From Spirochaetes bacterium ADurb.Bin110 (GTDB lineage Bacteria; Spirochaetota; Spirochaetia; Treponematales; Rectinemataceae), in NCBI GenBank assembly GCA_002070755.1, contig MWDY01000175.1, positions 1-32,370 of the forward strand: a stretch of DNA of 32,370 nucleotides, read 5' to 3'. Below, one piece after another: positions 16,110-23,167 of the stretch (position 1 is its first letter; each line of letters begins with the position of its first letter). The notes under the pieces are model-generated. The model was not told the origin of the DNA. It did no database searches and was given only the letters and a program-made list of their open reading frames with translations. A program made the position numbers and the translations under genes.

Positions 16110-17300
16110 TTAATTGCAGATTTTCATGCATTCAATTAGTGCACGAGGTATATGAAACATCCCTTTCCATTTTCCACCTTTCAGAAGTAGAGCAGGAGAG
16201 CCATCCCTATGAAGATAACCGAACCATTCTCCGAACTCAACGTCTCTAAAATGATTCCATGTCCAATCTTGTATCTTCTCAAACCAATCAAGAAATTCAA
16301 CATTTCTAGTGGTCTTAAAAGCGAGAAGGAAAGCGCATAAAGCCTCAGCATGAACCCACCAAAGCTTCATATCCCACTCTAATTTTTCAGGTGGGAAGCC
16401 TTCATAATCTAGATAGTAGTAGATACCACCATACATTAAGTCCCAACCGCGCTGTATAGTCCAGAGCATTGCTTCAGTAATGATAAGAATTGCTTCATCC
16501 TTACTGATGCCTATCAAAGAAAGAATAGAATAGCCATCATCATTTATGGCTTTTAGCATGAACCAGAGTGTTTCGAGCGCATGCCCTGGTGATAAAAGTC
16601 TTCCATCCATGCCTTGCACAGGAGAACCATCAAATAATACCTTTTCAAATACCGCTTTTTTTTCTTTATTGATATGCAATGTGAGTATTGATCTTATGCT
16701 ATCCGCAATGATAGGAACCAGAATATTATCTTCTATAAGGCCGTTAAAGACTTGGCTTAGCCACAACTGAATCATAGGCATGTTCATTAAATGTATAGAT
16801 CTATTATCACTTATTTGTTTGTTCCATATCCCTTTAGGATTAGATTGGCGCTCCTGAATTCGATACCAAGTTTTGATTGCGTTCTCAACAGCCCATGGCT
16901 CTTTTGAAATTTTTCCGAATTCTGCTAGACCTGCTGCACAGAAACAATCCGAGAAGATATTATATGGTTTGACAAGAGGTCTTCCCTGTCTATCAAGAGA
17001 AAAATAGTAGTCACCATTAGGCGCTTGGCCAAATTTACGAATATACTCTGCACCATGAGAAGCCATTTTCAACCATTCCTCTTTTGGAGTGATAGTGCGA
17101 TAAAGATATGACCAACACCACAGTTCACGCCCCTGCATCCACATGAATTTATCGGTATCAAATATTGTTCCATTTCTATCAATGCAGGAGAAATAGCCTC
17201 CATATTCTTTATCAATACTGAATTTTTCCCAAAACGGAACAATAGAGATTAAAAGCTCATTCTTAAATTCTTGAGATACTTTTTCAAAAATTTCATTCAT
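16110..17300 (-). CDS. AGE-family N-acyl-D-glucosamine 2-epimerase
   Basis: This is a 396-residue (alpha/alpha)6-barrel epimerase, the standard length for the family. Conserved positions are visible: QGRELWCWS (R58), SPGHALETLW (H240), KLWWVHAEAL (H317) and GGKWKGMFHIPRAL (H383), which match the His and Arg residues used for 2-epimerisation. The family includes ManNAc/GlcNAc epimerases and cellobiose or mannose 2-epimerases. The neighbourhood with amino-sugar genes favours ManNAc-GlcNAc interconversion, but cello- or manno-disaccharides remain possible. GAGGAG lies 6 bases before the ATG. It is the fourth gene of the transporter 2 operon, 73 bases behind the MalG-type permease, so it probably acts on the imported sugar. 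The IS remnant begins 5 bases beyond its stop. Confidence 0.92.
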   Translation of the reverse strand: MNEIFEKVSQEFKNELLISIVPFWEKFSIDKEYGGYFSCIDRNGTIFDTDKFMWMQGRELWCWSYLYRTITPKEEWLKMASHGAEYIRKFGQAPNGDYYFSLDRQGRPLVKPYNIFSDCFCAAGLAEFGKISKEPWAVENAIKTWYRIQERQSNPKGIWNKQISDNRSIHLMNMPMIQLWLSQVFNGLIEDNILVPIIADSIRSILTLHINKEKKAVFEKVLFDGSPVQGMDGRLLSPGHALETLWFMLKAINDDGYSILSLIGISKDEAILIITEAMLWTIQRGWDLMYGGIYYYLDYEGFPPEKLEWDMKLWWVHAEALCAFLLAFKTTRNVEFLDWFEKIQDWTWNHFRDVEFGEWFGYLHRDGSPALLLKGGKWKGMFHIPRALIECMKICN

Positions 17301-17373
17301 TGTATTCTCCTCTTATGGTATTTCTACAATTGAGTAGCATTTTAATTCTGAACGGTAAAAATGTCTTTCCTAA

Positions 17374-18228
17374 TTACTTGATAGCGCCTGCAGTCATTCC
17401 CTTTATAAAGTATTTGGCCATAAAGAGATACAAAATCAGTACAGGTAATATTGCAATAGTAAGGGCGGTAAAGAGAAGGCTCCAATCTGTACTATATTGA
17501 CCAAAAAAGTTAGTAAGCCCTAAAGGCAATGGTTTATATTTTGGATTTTGCAAAAAGACAAGAGGAAAGAAGAAGTCATTCCATATTGGTACTGCATTAT
17601 AAATAGTTACAAGCGAAATTGCGGGAACAACAACAGGCATTATTATTTTGCGATAGATCATCCAATCGTTACATCCATCGATACGCGCAGCATATTCTAA
17701 GTCTTTTGGTACTGTCTTCATGAATCCAGATAGGATAAAAATCGTCGAAGGCAGACTCATCGCGATAAAAATAAGAATGATGGAAATTGGATTGTCCATT
17801 AGTTTAAGATTTTTCATGAGCATAAAGAGCGGAATAATTGCAGCTTTGAGAGGAAGCATTATTCCAGATAGAAAGAGCATATAGATAAAAGTCCGCATTC
17901 GATATGCATACCGCGATACGCCATAAGCTGCCATAGATCCGAACAACAAGACAAAAATCATGGATATTGCGGTTATCCATATACTATTTAAAAAATACCG
18001 TCCAAAACCTTTATCAACCCATACAGTTTTATAGTTAGAAAAATTGAACTCTTTTGGAAGAGAGAAAGGAAATCGAAGTATATCTCGAGTAGTTTTGAAA
18101 GAAGAGAGAATCATGTTAAAGAGAGGATAAAAAATAATTAGGGAATAGCAAATAAATATCACTTGGATAAAGATAATCAATATTTTTTTATGAGTCGGAG
18201 CATTTTTTAGTCTTAGATCGGAGGTCAC
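17374..18228 (-). CDS. Sugar ABC transporter permease (MalG type), transporter 2
   Basis: This is the second permease of transporter 2, 284 residues, with about six membrane segments beginning IILIFIQVIFICYSLIIFYP-like near residue 17. The EAA loop is KDLEYAARIDGCNDWMIYRK, followed by IIMPVVVPAI. The GTG start (18228) is supported by AAGGAGG seven bases upstream and by a 4-base GTGA overlap with the stop of the MalF-type gene. The ending KYFIKGMTAGAIK is typical of the family. It is clearly a different paralogue from the permease at 10612-11490 rather than a recent copy. Confidence 0.93.
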   Translation of the reverse strand: MTSDLRLKNAPTHKKILIIFIQVIFICYSLIIFYPLFNMILSSFKTTRDILRFPFSLPKEFNFSNYKTVWVDKGFGRYFLNSIWITAISMIFVLLFGSMAAYGVSRYAYRMRTFIYMLFLSGIMLPLKAAIIPLFMLMKNLKLMDNPISIILIFIAMSLPSTIFILSGFMKTVPKDLEYAARIDGCNDWMIYRKIIMPVVVPAISLVTIYNAVPIWNDFFFPLVFLQNPKYKPLPLGLTNFFGQYSTDWSLLFTALTIAILPVLILYLFMAKYFIKGMTAGAIK

Positions 18229-19136
18229 AGCTCAACCTCCTTCTTCCCAAGAGTGACTATCGATATAAGTGAGACAACAAAGGTCAATAAGTAGATAATA
18301 ACGCCAATTGCTGATCCGATACCAATTTCAGGCTTTCCTGAATCGACTGAGCCAAAAGCTGTCCGATAGAATAGGGTTCCTATTGTATCAGTTGAAAAGT
18401 TCGGGGAGCCGTCTAATCCTGCCATAGTATAGATTTGCTCAAACACATTGAGACTTCCAATGATAGTGAGCACAGTAATAATCACAATCGACGGTACAAT
18501 AAGAGGAAGGATAACTTTGAAGAACACTCGAGTATCACTCGCTCCGTCGAGGCATGCTGCTTCTAGGCAATCCATTGGAACATTATCGATTGCAGCGAGA
18601 AAAACAAGGCTAGGGAAACCGATCCATCGCCAAATATTGACAAATATTATTGAGTAGGTCGCAATGCTCTCATCGCCGAGCCATGGCCTCATAAACTGGG
18701 GGAGTCCGATCAGCTTTAAAAATGCATTAACTAGGCCATTTGGTCTTAGATATAAGCTCCACAAAAAGCTTACTGCCACAATTGAAAAAAGAACAGGAAT
18801 GAATATGATTCTTTTATAGAATTCATGTCCCCAGATTCTTCGTGACAGAAAATAGCCAATGAAAAGGCCTCCAACATTTTGGACAATCATAGTGAGCACA
18901 AGCCAGCGCAAATTATTACCCATTGCATTCGCAAATCTAGTATGATAAGGCTCAGTAAAGAATATTTTTTTGAAATTTTGAAAACCAACAAAATTTTGCC
19001 GTATCAGCTGGTCCCATAAAAATAAGCTATTAAATAATGACATAAAGAGCGGCAAGATGATAATCACGCAGACAATGATCAATGCTGGTGCAATAAAAAA
19101 AGAAATCCACAATGTTTCAGAAGTTCTCTTATTCAT
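18225..19136 (-). CDS. Sugar ABC transporter permease (MalF type), transporter 2
   Basis: This is the first permease of transporter 2, 303 residues, with about six membrane segments starting LWISFFIAPALIIVCVIIIL. The EAA loop is MDCLEAACLDGASDTRVFFK, followed by VILPLIVPSI. It starts 95 bases after the binding-protein stop, with a perfect stem-loop in that gap (19183-19212), and overlaps the MalG-type gene by 4 bases. As in transporter 1, no ATP-binding subunit is encoded nearby. Base composition is lower in GC than the hut genes, as is most of this operon. Confidence 0.93.
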   Translation of the reverse strand: MNKRTSETLWISFFIAPALIIVCVIIILPLFMSLFNSLFLWDQLIRQNFVGFQNFKKIFFTEPYHTRFANAMGNNLRWLVLTMIVQNVGGLFIGYFLSRRIWGHEFYKRIIFIPVLFSIVAVSFLWSLYLRPNGLVNAFLKLIGLPQFMRPWLGDESIATYSIIFVNIWRWIGFPSLVFLAAIDNVPMDCLEAACLDGASDTRVFFKVILPLIVPSIVIITVLTIIGSLNVFEQIYTMAGLDGSPNFSTDTIGTLFYRTAFGSVDSGKPEIGIGSAIGVIIYLLTFVVSLISIVTLGKKEVEL

Positions 19137-19182
19137 TCACTCTTCTACCCGCAAATATTATCATTAATACAATAAGAAACGA

Positions 19183-19212
19183 GCACTTTGCCTATCATAA
19201 AAGGCAAAGTGC
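19183..19212 (-). other. Intercistronic stem-loop between SBP 2 and permease genes
   Basis: GCACTTTGCC (19183-19192) and GGCAAAGTGC (19203-19212) form a perfect 10-bp stem with a 10-base loop. No T-run follows on the minus strand, so this is not a classical terminator. It probably protects the upstream binding-protein mRNA end or partly attenuates transcription, as is known for malE-malF type operons. Confidence 0.7.
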
Positions 19213-19231
19213 CCACATTGATCGTTATACG

Positions 19232-20479
19232 CTATTTTTTCCTAAATGGTTCATAATATGTTGCAATGCCTTCTTGTACTTGCCTACACACTTCCGCAGC
19301 ATCGATTTTTCCTGCCATGAACCCTTGGAGTGCAGATTGAATGAGTGTTGAGCCTGTTGGTTGATTATATCGGAATCCGACAAGGAAAATATATGGGGTA
19401 CTATATTTTTGAAGTGCGAGCACCTTTGAAATATAAGGAGAAGCGGATGTATCTACGCCTGGAACAGTGGAGACCTGTTGTAAATCGTGAATAAAGAATT
19501 CGCCTGTTTCCTTGCCTGCAAAAAACCGCAACAACTTCGCTGCTGCTTCTTTATGTTTTGAGGTTGCATTCATGCTGAAATTGCCGTCAGCATAGACTGA
19601 GACATAGTGAGGTTCCCCCTTCTTTACAGTCGGTCCCGGGAAAATATCAAATTCTAGTTGGGGATTTTGAGAGGAAAAATAACCTGCCTCGAAAGAACCA
19701 CCAATAAACTGCGCTGCTGTCTCATTAATAAAGGCTGATTGCATGTCGGTATAACTCACCCCCATATACATATCTGGCATATACGGGGTAAGTTCCTTTA
19801 ATCTATTGATTGCTGAGACAAAGCGTGAATCCTGGAATGTTGTTTTGCCTGCCACGACCGCGTCAAAGAAATCATTTGAACCATAGAAATTGGGGCATAT
19901 TGCACCCATCATAACTTCGAGGTACCAGCCATCTTTGCCGCCATTCGCGAGTGCTTGATATCCTGCCTTCTTGGCTACAGCACAATTTGCTAGAAATTCA
20001 TCCCATGTTTCAGGTACTTTAAGGCCTAATTCTTTGTATATCTTCTTATTATAGAATACAAACAATGTTTGGGTAGCAAAAGGAACGCCATAGATCTTTC
20101 CATCTTTGACTGAAATTGCTCCTTTCATCGCGACTTTATCGAAGTTCTTTAATTCAGGAACCCATTTTTCAAGGCTCTCCATGAAACCAGATTGGGCGAA
20201 TGTCTCAAGTCCACCATAAGACCGGCTCATGAATACATCAGGGCCTGAACCGCCCGAAAGCGCAGCTGATAAGACTGTGTTGTATTCAGTGTTTTTGATA
20301 CCGGTTACCTTGACAGTGATGCCAGGATTCTGTTTTTCAAAGCTTTGGAGCAATTTTTCATATTTTTCAACATCCTCTGTTCTCCAAGTCCAAAAGCTCA
20401 ATTCGGTTCTTTGTGCTGCGAGAGGGAATACCAAGAATATTCCTATTGTTAGAATTAAAAACCATCTTGCTTTTTTCAT
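19232..20479 (-). CDS. Extracellular sugar-binding protein, transporter 2
   Basis: This is a family-1 solute-binding protein of 415 residues. MKKARWFLILTIGIFLVFPL followed by AAQ is a signal peptide without a lipobox cysteine. The mature start RTELSFWTWRTEDVEKYEKL, the segment SFEKQNPGITVKVTGIKNTE and YGVPFATQTLFVFYNKKIYK are typical of this family. AAGGAGGAGG precedes the ATG. It is the first gene of the transporter 2 and epimerase operon, with a short leader of about 35-40 bases from the consensus promoter at 20524-20551. The ligand is not evident from sequence; the epimerase suggests an N-acyl amino sugar or a related sugar. Confidence 0.93.
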   Translation of the reverse strand: MKKARWFLILTIGIFLVFPLAAQRTELSFWTWRTEDVEKYEKLLQSFEKQNPGITVKVTGIKNTEYNTVLSAALSGGSGPDVFMSRSYGGLETFAQSGFMESLEKWVPELKNFDKVAMKGAISVKDGKIYGVPFATQTLFVFYNKKIYKELGLKVPETWDEFLANCAVAKKAGYQALANGGKDGWYLEVMMGAICPNFYGSNDFFDAVVAGKTTFQDSRFVSAINRLKELTPYMPDMYMGVSYTDMQSAFINETAAQFIGGSFEAGYFSSQNPQLEFDIFPGPTVKKGEPHYVSVYADGNFSMNATSKHKEAAAKLLRFFAGKETGEFFIHDLQQVSTVPGVDTSASPYISKVLALQKYSTPYIFLVGFRYNQPTGSTLIQSALQGFMAGKIDAAEVCRQVQEGIATYYEPFRKK

Positions 20480-20509
20480 AATGCCTCCTCCTTAATATTG
20501 GCGATATCA

Positions 20510-20524
20510 TAAAAGATATTTTCA
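20510..20524 (-). promoter_or_regulatory. Candidate RpiR-type operator at SBP 2
   Basis: The minus strand reads TGAAA-N5-TTTTA (TGAAAATATCTTTTA). It sits exactly as at SBP 1, sharing one base with the -10 box and covering the expected start point. Fourteen of 15 bases match the site at 13897-13911. The regulator assignment is inference from the adjacent RpiR gene. Confidence 0.45.
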
Positions 20525-20551
20525 TTATAAAGTGGATATTGAGGTTGTCAA
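20524..20551 (-). promoter_or_regulatory. Sigma-70-type promoter of the transporter 2 operon
   Basis: On the minus strand TTGACA (20546-20551) and TATAAT (20524-20529) are separated by 16 bases. Both boxes are perfect and identical to those at 13911-13938, while the spacers differ. It drives SBP 2, two permeases and the epimerase. Confidence 0.85.
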
Positions 20552-20634
20552 TACTATAAAATAGGGAGGACTTGAAAAATATTTTTATTAGCACCTTTAA
20601 AAACCATTGCCTCTAGCGGCGGTGATGTCCTGAC

Positions 20635-20656
20635 TGGCTATGCCGTAAGATAGCCA
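20635..20656 (+). repeat. Left-end hairpin of the IS200-type element
   Basis: TGGCTAT and ATAGCCA form a 7-bp stem around an 8-base loop, 16 bases before the transposase ATG. Such subterminal hairpins are the sites that TnpA recognises as single-stranded DNA. It could also hinder translation of tnpA. Confidence 0.6.
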
Positions 20657-20672
20657 AGAGCTACAATGAGGT

Positions 20673-21131
20673 ATGGCGAAGTGGAAAAAGATTGCGCATG
20701 TTATCTATCAATGCAGTTATCATATTGTATGGACACAGAAATACCGATATCGGATTCTCGAAGGCGATATAGCGAAAATGGTAGAGCACAAGATCAGGGC
20801 AGTATGCGAATGGAAAGGGATAGAGATACTTGAGCTAAACCTAAGGAAGGATCATGTGAATATGGTAGCGACGATACCACCTAGGATATCGATATCAGAC
20901 GCGATGGGAATCATAAAGGGGAAGACAGCGATAGCGGTTTTCAAGGGGCATACGAATCTAAAGGAGAAGCCATATTGGGGGAATTATTTCTGGAGTAGGG
21001 GATATTGTGTGACGACCATCGGTATGGATGAAGAAAAGATTCGTCGTTATGTAAAATACCAAGAAGATAGGCAGAAACAAGAGGAGAATAACTCGAAGGA
21101 TTATGGGCTCTTTGAGAGCCCAGATTCTTAA
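20673..21131 (+). CDS. tnpA: IS200/IS605-family transposase TnpA with altered HUH motif
   Basis: This is a 152-residue Y1 HUH transposase that would cut and join single-stranded ends of its element. The fold is recognised from HVIYQCSYHIVWTQKYRYRI, ILELNLRKDHVNMVATIPPR, KPYWGNYFWSRGYCVTTIG and the catalytic helix EEKIRRYVKYQ with Y126. The metal-binding HUH motif should read His-x-His, but here it is H61-V-N63, caused by AAT in place of a His codon. This may make the enzyme inactive or weaker. Length and reading frame are otherwise intact. The ribosome binding site is very close to the ATG, a common feature of poorly translated IS200 transposases. Confidence 0.9.
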   Translation: MAKWKKIAHVIYQCSYHIVWTQKYRYRILEGDIAKMVEHKIRAVCEWKGIEILELNLRKDHVNMVATIPPRISISDAMGIIKGKTAIAVFKGHTNLKEKPYWGNYFWSRGYCVTTIGMDEEKIRRYVKYQEDRQKQEENNSKDYGLFESPDS

Positions 21132-21133
21132 AG

Positions 21134-21152
21134 CCACCACCTTTGGTGGTGG
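21134..21152 (+). terminator. Right-end hairpin of the IS200-type element / weak terminator
   Basis: CCACCACC and GGTGGTGG form a perfect 8-bp GC-rich stem with a TTT loop just after the tnpA stop. It is followed by TCATTTATTCT, a weak T-rich stretch. It likely serves as the right-end recognition hairpin and could also stop transcription toward murQ. Confidence 0.55.
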
Positions 21153-21180
21153 TCATTTATTCTAGTTGTCAATCATAATT

Positions 21181-21195
21181 TGAAATAATTTTTCT
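21181..21195 (+). promoter_or_regulatory. Candidate operator upstream of murQ
   Basis: TGAAA-N5-TTTCT (TGAAATAATTTTTCT) resembles the operator-like sites at both SBP promoters and contains the inverted halves GAAA/TTTC. It overlaps a possible TTGAAA -35 box (21180-21185), with GATAAA 17 bases further on (21203-21208). The promoter itself is weak and uncertain. Confidence 0.4.
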
Positions 21196-21265
21196 ATTTT
21201 TAGATAAATGAGCTTGCATTTCTCTCGAAAATGTGAAAAATAATTTTAATAGGAGAGGCTTGTCC

Positions 21266-22225
21266 ATGGATATAGATTCGGTCGATGAATACCTAGAACG
21301 CGCGACTACTGAATCGCGCAATATGCGTTCGGAACATATCGATGCTCTTCCTGTGATAGAGATCTTGAGGATCATCAACGAAGAAGATAAGGGGGTGCCC
21401 TTTGCCGTGGAAAAGGCCTTGTCCAGTATTGCGGCGCTCGTAGAAGATGTTGTACGGGCATTCAATAGTGGCGGAAGACTAGTGTATATAGGAGCTGGTA
21501 CCTCTGGAAGGCTCGGTGTGCTGGATGCTTCAGAATGTCCGCCGACCTTTGGAGTTCCACCTGGTATGGTTGTTGGGCTCATAGCCGGAGGAGATGCTGC
21601 GCTAAGAAATTCGATCGAGGGGGCAGAAGATCATCCGGAAAATGGGGTAAAAGCTCTCAAAGATATAGATTTTTCCGCACAAGATGTGCTTGTCGGTATT
21701 ACCGCTTCAGGAGCCGCTCCTTATGTACTTGGAGCGATGGAGTATGCGAGGAATTTAGGTGCAGGAGTTGCAGCGATCTCTTGTAATCGGCAGTCGAAGA
21801 CTTTCGAGATTGCGCATCATAAGATACTGATAGAGGTAGGACCTGAAGTAATCACTGGTTCTACCCGAATGAAGGCAGGAACGGCCCAGAAACTTGTGCT
21901 CAATATGATAACGACTTCTAGCATGATTCGTATTGGCAAAGTCTATGGCAATCTCATGGTTGACCTGATGCCAGTAAATCGCAAGCTCATAGCTCGATCG
22001 AAGCGCCTTATCAGACAAGCAACCGGTTGTTCTAGGGATGAAGCCGAAGCCGCGTTCCTAGCTTCCGGAGGCAAGCCGAAGATAGCTATACTTATGACAA
22101 TACTCGGCATAGGTGCAGACCAAGCGGCCGAGCTTATCGAGCGCGGCGAAGGGCGACTTTCCGAGGCAATGCGCATTTATTCAGAAAGTAAGGGAGAAAG
22201 CAAGCCACAAAGCAAAAGGGGATAG
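21266..22225 (+). CDS. murQ: N-acetylmuramic acid 6-phosphate etherase
   Basis: This enzyme cleaves the lactyl ether of MurNAc-6-phosphate, giving GlcNAc-6-phosphate and D-lactate, in the cytoplasm during peptidoglycan sugar reuse. It has 319 residues from ATG 21266, which follows AGGAGAGG by seven bases; the longer GTG frame at 21233 starts upstream of that site. The SIS-domain signature is very clear: YIGAGTSGRLGVLDASECPP (residues 74-93), then VLVGITASGAAPYVLGA and EVITGSTRMKAGTAQKLVLN. A C-terminal helical part ends with LIERGEGRLSEAMR. The RpiR-type regulator starts 2 bases after its stop. The presence of murQ indicates that the cell takes in or recycles MurNAc. Confidence 0.97.
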   Translation: MDIDSVDEYLERATTESRNMRSEHIDALPVIEILRIINEEDKGVPFAVEKALSSIAALVEDVVRAFNSGGRLVYIGAGTSGRLGVLDASECPPTFGVPPGMVVGLIAGGDAALRNSIEGAEDHPENGVKALKDIDFSAQDVLVGITASGAAPYVLGAMEYARNLGAGVAAISCNRQSKTFEIAHHKILIEVGPEVITGSTRMKAGTAQKLVLNMITTSSMIRIGKVYGNLMVDLMPVNRKLIARSKRLIRQATGCSRDEAEAAFLASGGKPKIAILMTILGIGADQAAELIERGEGRLSEAMRIYSESKGESKPQSKRG

Positions 22226-22227
22226 AA

Positions 22228-23076
22228 ATGAATCAAGGAGCGTTAGAGACAATAGAAGCTGCAATTCCTAGTCTTGCGGAAGCAGAGCGGAAGATCGCCG
22301 CCTTCGTTCAAGAATCTCCTCAAAAAGCCTTGCATCTAAACATAAGCGAGCTTGCAAGGCAAGCTGGCACAAGCCCTGCAGCGGTAGTGCGCTTTTGTCG
22401 TCATATAGGAGTAGGTAAGTACAGCGATTTCAAGCTTTGGCTTGCAAAAGATGTGTACCAAGGTTGGGGCGAAAAATTTCTACCTGATCTAGAGCTGGAA
22501 TCGCAGACTCCTGGCGCCCGCGCTATTCATGATATGACTGAAGCAGTCCGACGTACGATGAATTCTCTTGCCCAGACACTAGATCCGAGGGCAGTGGAAG
22601 AAGCGGCTGATCGAATCAGAGGGGCTAGTATGACGGCCATATTCGGTATTGGAGCTTCTGGTTTGGTTGCGGAGGACTTCCATCAGAAGCTTACGCGAAT
22701 TGGTATACCCAGTTCATATCTATTCGATACTCATGCGCAGATTGCGTCCTCTTGTTCTCTCAGGCAATCTGATCTGGCTTTCATAATATCGTATTCAGGA
22801 GAGACCAACGAGATGATAGAAGTTGCAACTCAAGCAAAAGCTAGAGGATGTTTTCTCATCTCGATGACGATGACCGGTCAAAATAGGTTGCGTGATTATT
22901 CTGATCTTATACTAGAAATACCTACGGTTGAGAGAATTTATCGTAGTGCGGCCGAGCTATCGAGAATTAGTCAGTTAGCCGCAATTGATATTCTCTTCAA
23001 TGTTCTTATCTCTTATGATCTCGACAGCGCAATTTCCGCTTTAGAGCGCTCGATGCAGGCAACGCATCATTTTTAA
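22228..23076 (+). CDS. RpiR/MurR-family transcriptional regulator
   Basis: This is a 282-residue regulator with an N-terminal HTH_6 domain (about residues 1-77; HLNISELARQAGTSPAAVVR, FCRHIGVGKYSDFKLWLAKD) and a C-terminal SIS sugar-phosphate sensor domain (about 120-260; AIFGIGASGLVAEDFHQKL, IISYSGETNEMIEVA). This is the family of MurR and RpiR, often repressors that respond to phosphosugars such as MurNAc-6-phosphate. It is two bases downstream of murQ, with AAAGGGG ahead of its ATG, so the two genes are co-transcribed. The TGAAA-N5-TTTYW sites at murQ and both transporter promoters are candidate targets. Binding specificity and effector are inferred. Confidence 0.93.
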   Translation: MNQGALETIEAAIPSLAEAERKIAAFVQESPQKALHLNISELARQAGTSPAAVVRFCRHIGVGKYSDFKLWLAKDVYQGWGEKFLPDLELESQTPGARAIHDMTEAVRRTMNSLAQTLDPRAVEEAADRIRGASMTAIFGIGASGLVAEDFHQKLTRIGIPSSYLFDTHAQIASSCSLRQSDLAFIISYSGETNEMIEVATQAKARGCFLISMTMTGQNRLRDYSDLILEIPTVERIYRSAAELSRISQLAAIDILFNVLISYDLDSAISALERSMQATHHF

Positions 23077-23125
23077 GCCTGTTAATGGGGCGTAGTATAA
23101 CTTTTTCTCACTCTATTCCAGTCTT

Positions 23126-23141
23126 GGCTTTCCCGAAAGCC
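23126..23141. other. Small hairpin upstream of the pseudouridine synthase
   Basis: GGCTTT and AAAGCC (23126-23131 and 23136-23141) pair around a 4-base loop between the RpiR gene and the next gene. No T-run follows on either strand, so I do not call it a terminator. Confidence 0.3.
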
Positions 23142-23167
23142 CATAGTTCTGATATTATGAAACATCG

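Larger units (their letters stand above)
20612..21160 (+). mobile_element. IS200/IS605-type element (approximate ends)
   Basis: A single-gene element carrying a Y1 transposase. It is flanked by a left hairpin TGGCTAT/ATAGCCA (20635-20641 and 20650-20656) and a right hairpin CCACCACC/GGTGGTGG (21134-21141 and 21145-21152), in place of terminal inverted repeats, as is usual for this family. No accessory TnpB gene is present. It lies between the divergent SBP 2 and murQ promoters. The exact ends cannot be fixed without an uninterrupted homologous site. Confidence 0.75.

Noticed and set aside
15213..21160. Composite transposon bounded by the two mobile elements
   Set aside because: The two elements are from different families (DDE type and HUH type) with unrelated ends, so they could not act together.
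23126..23141. Terminator after the RpiR gene
   Set aside because: The hairpin is perfect but short, and no T-run follows on either strand.
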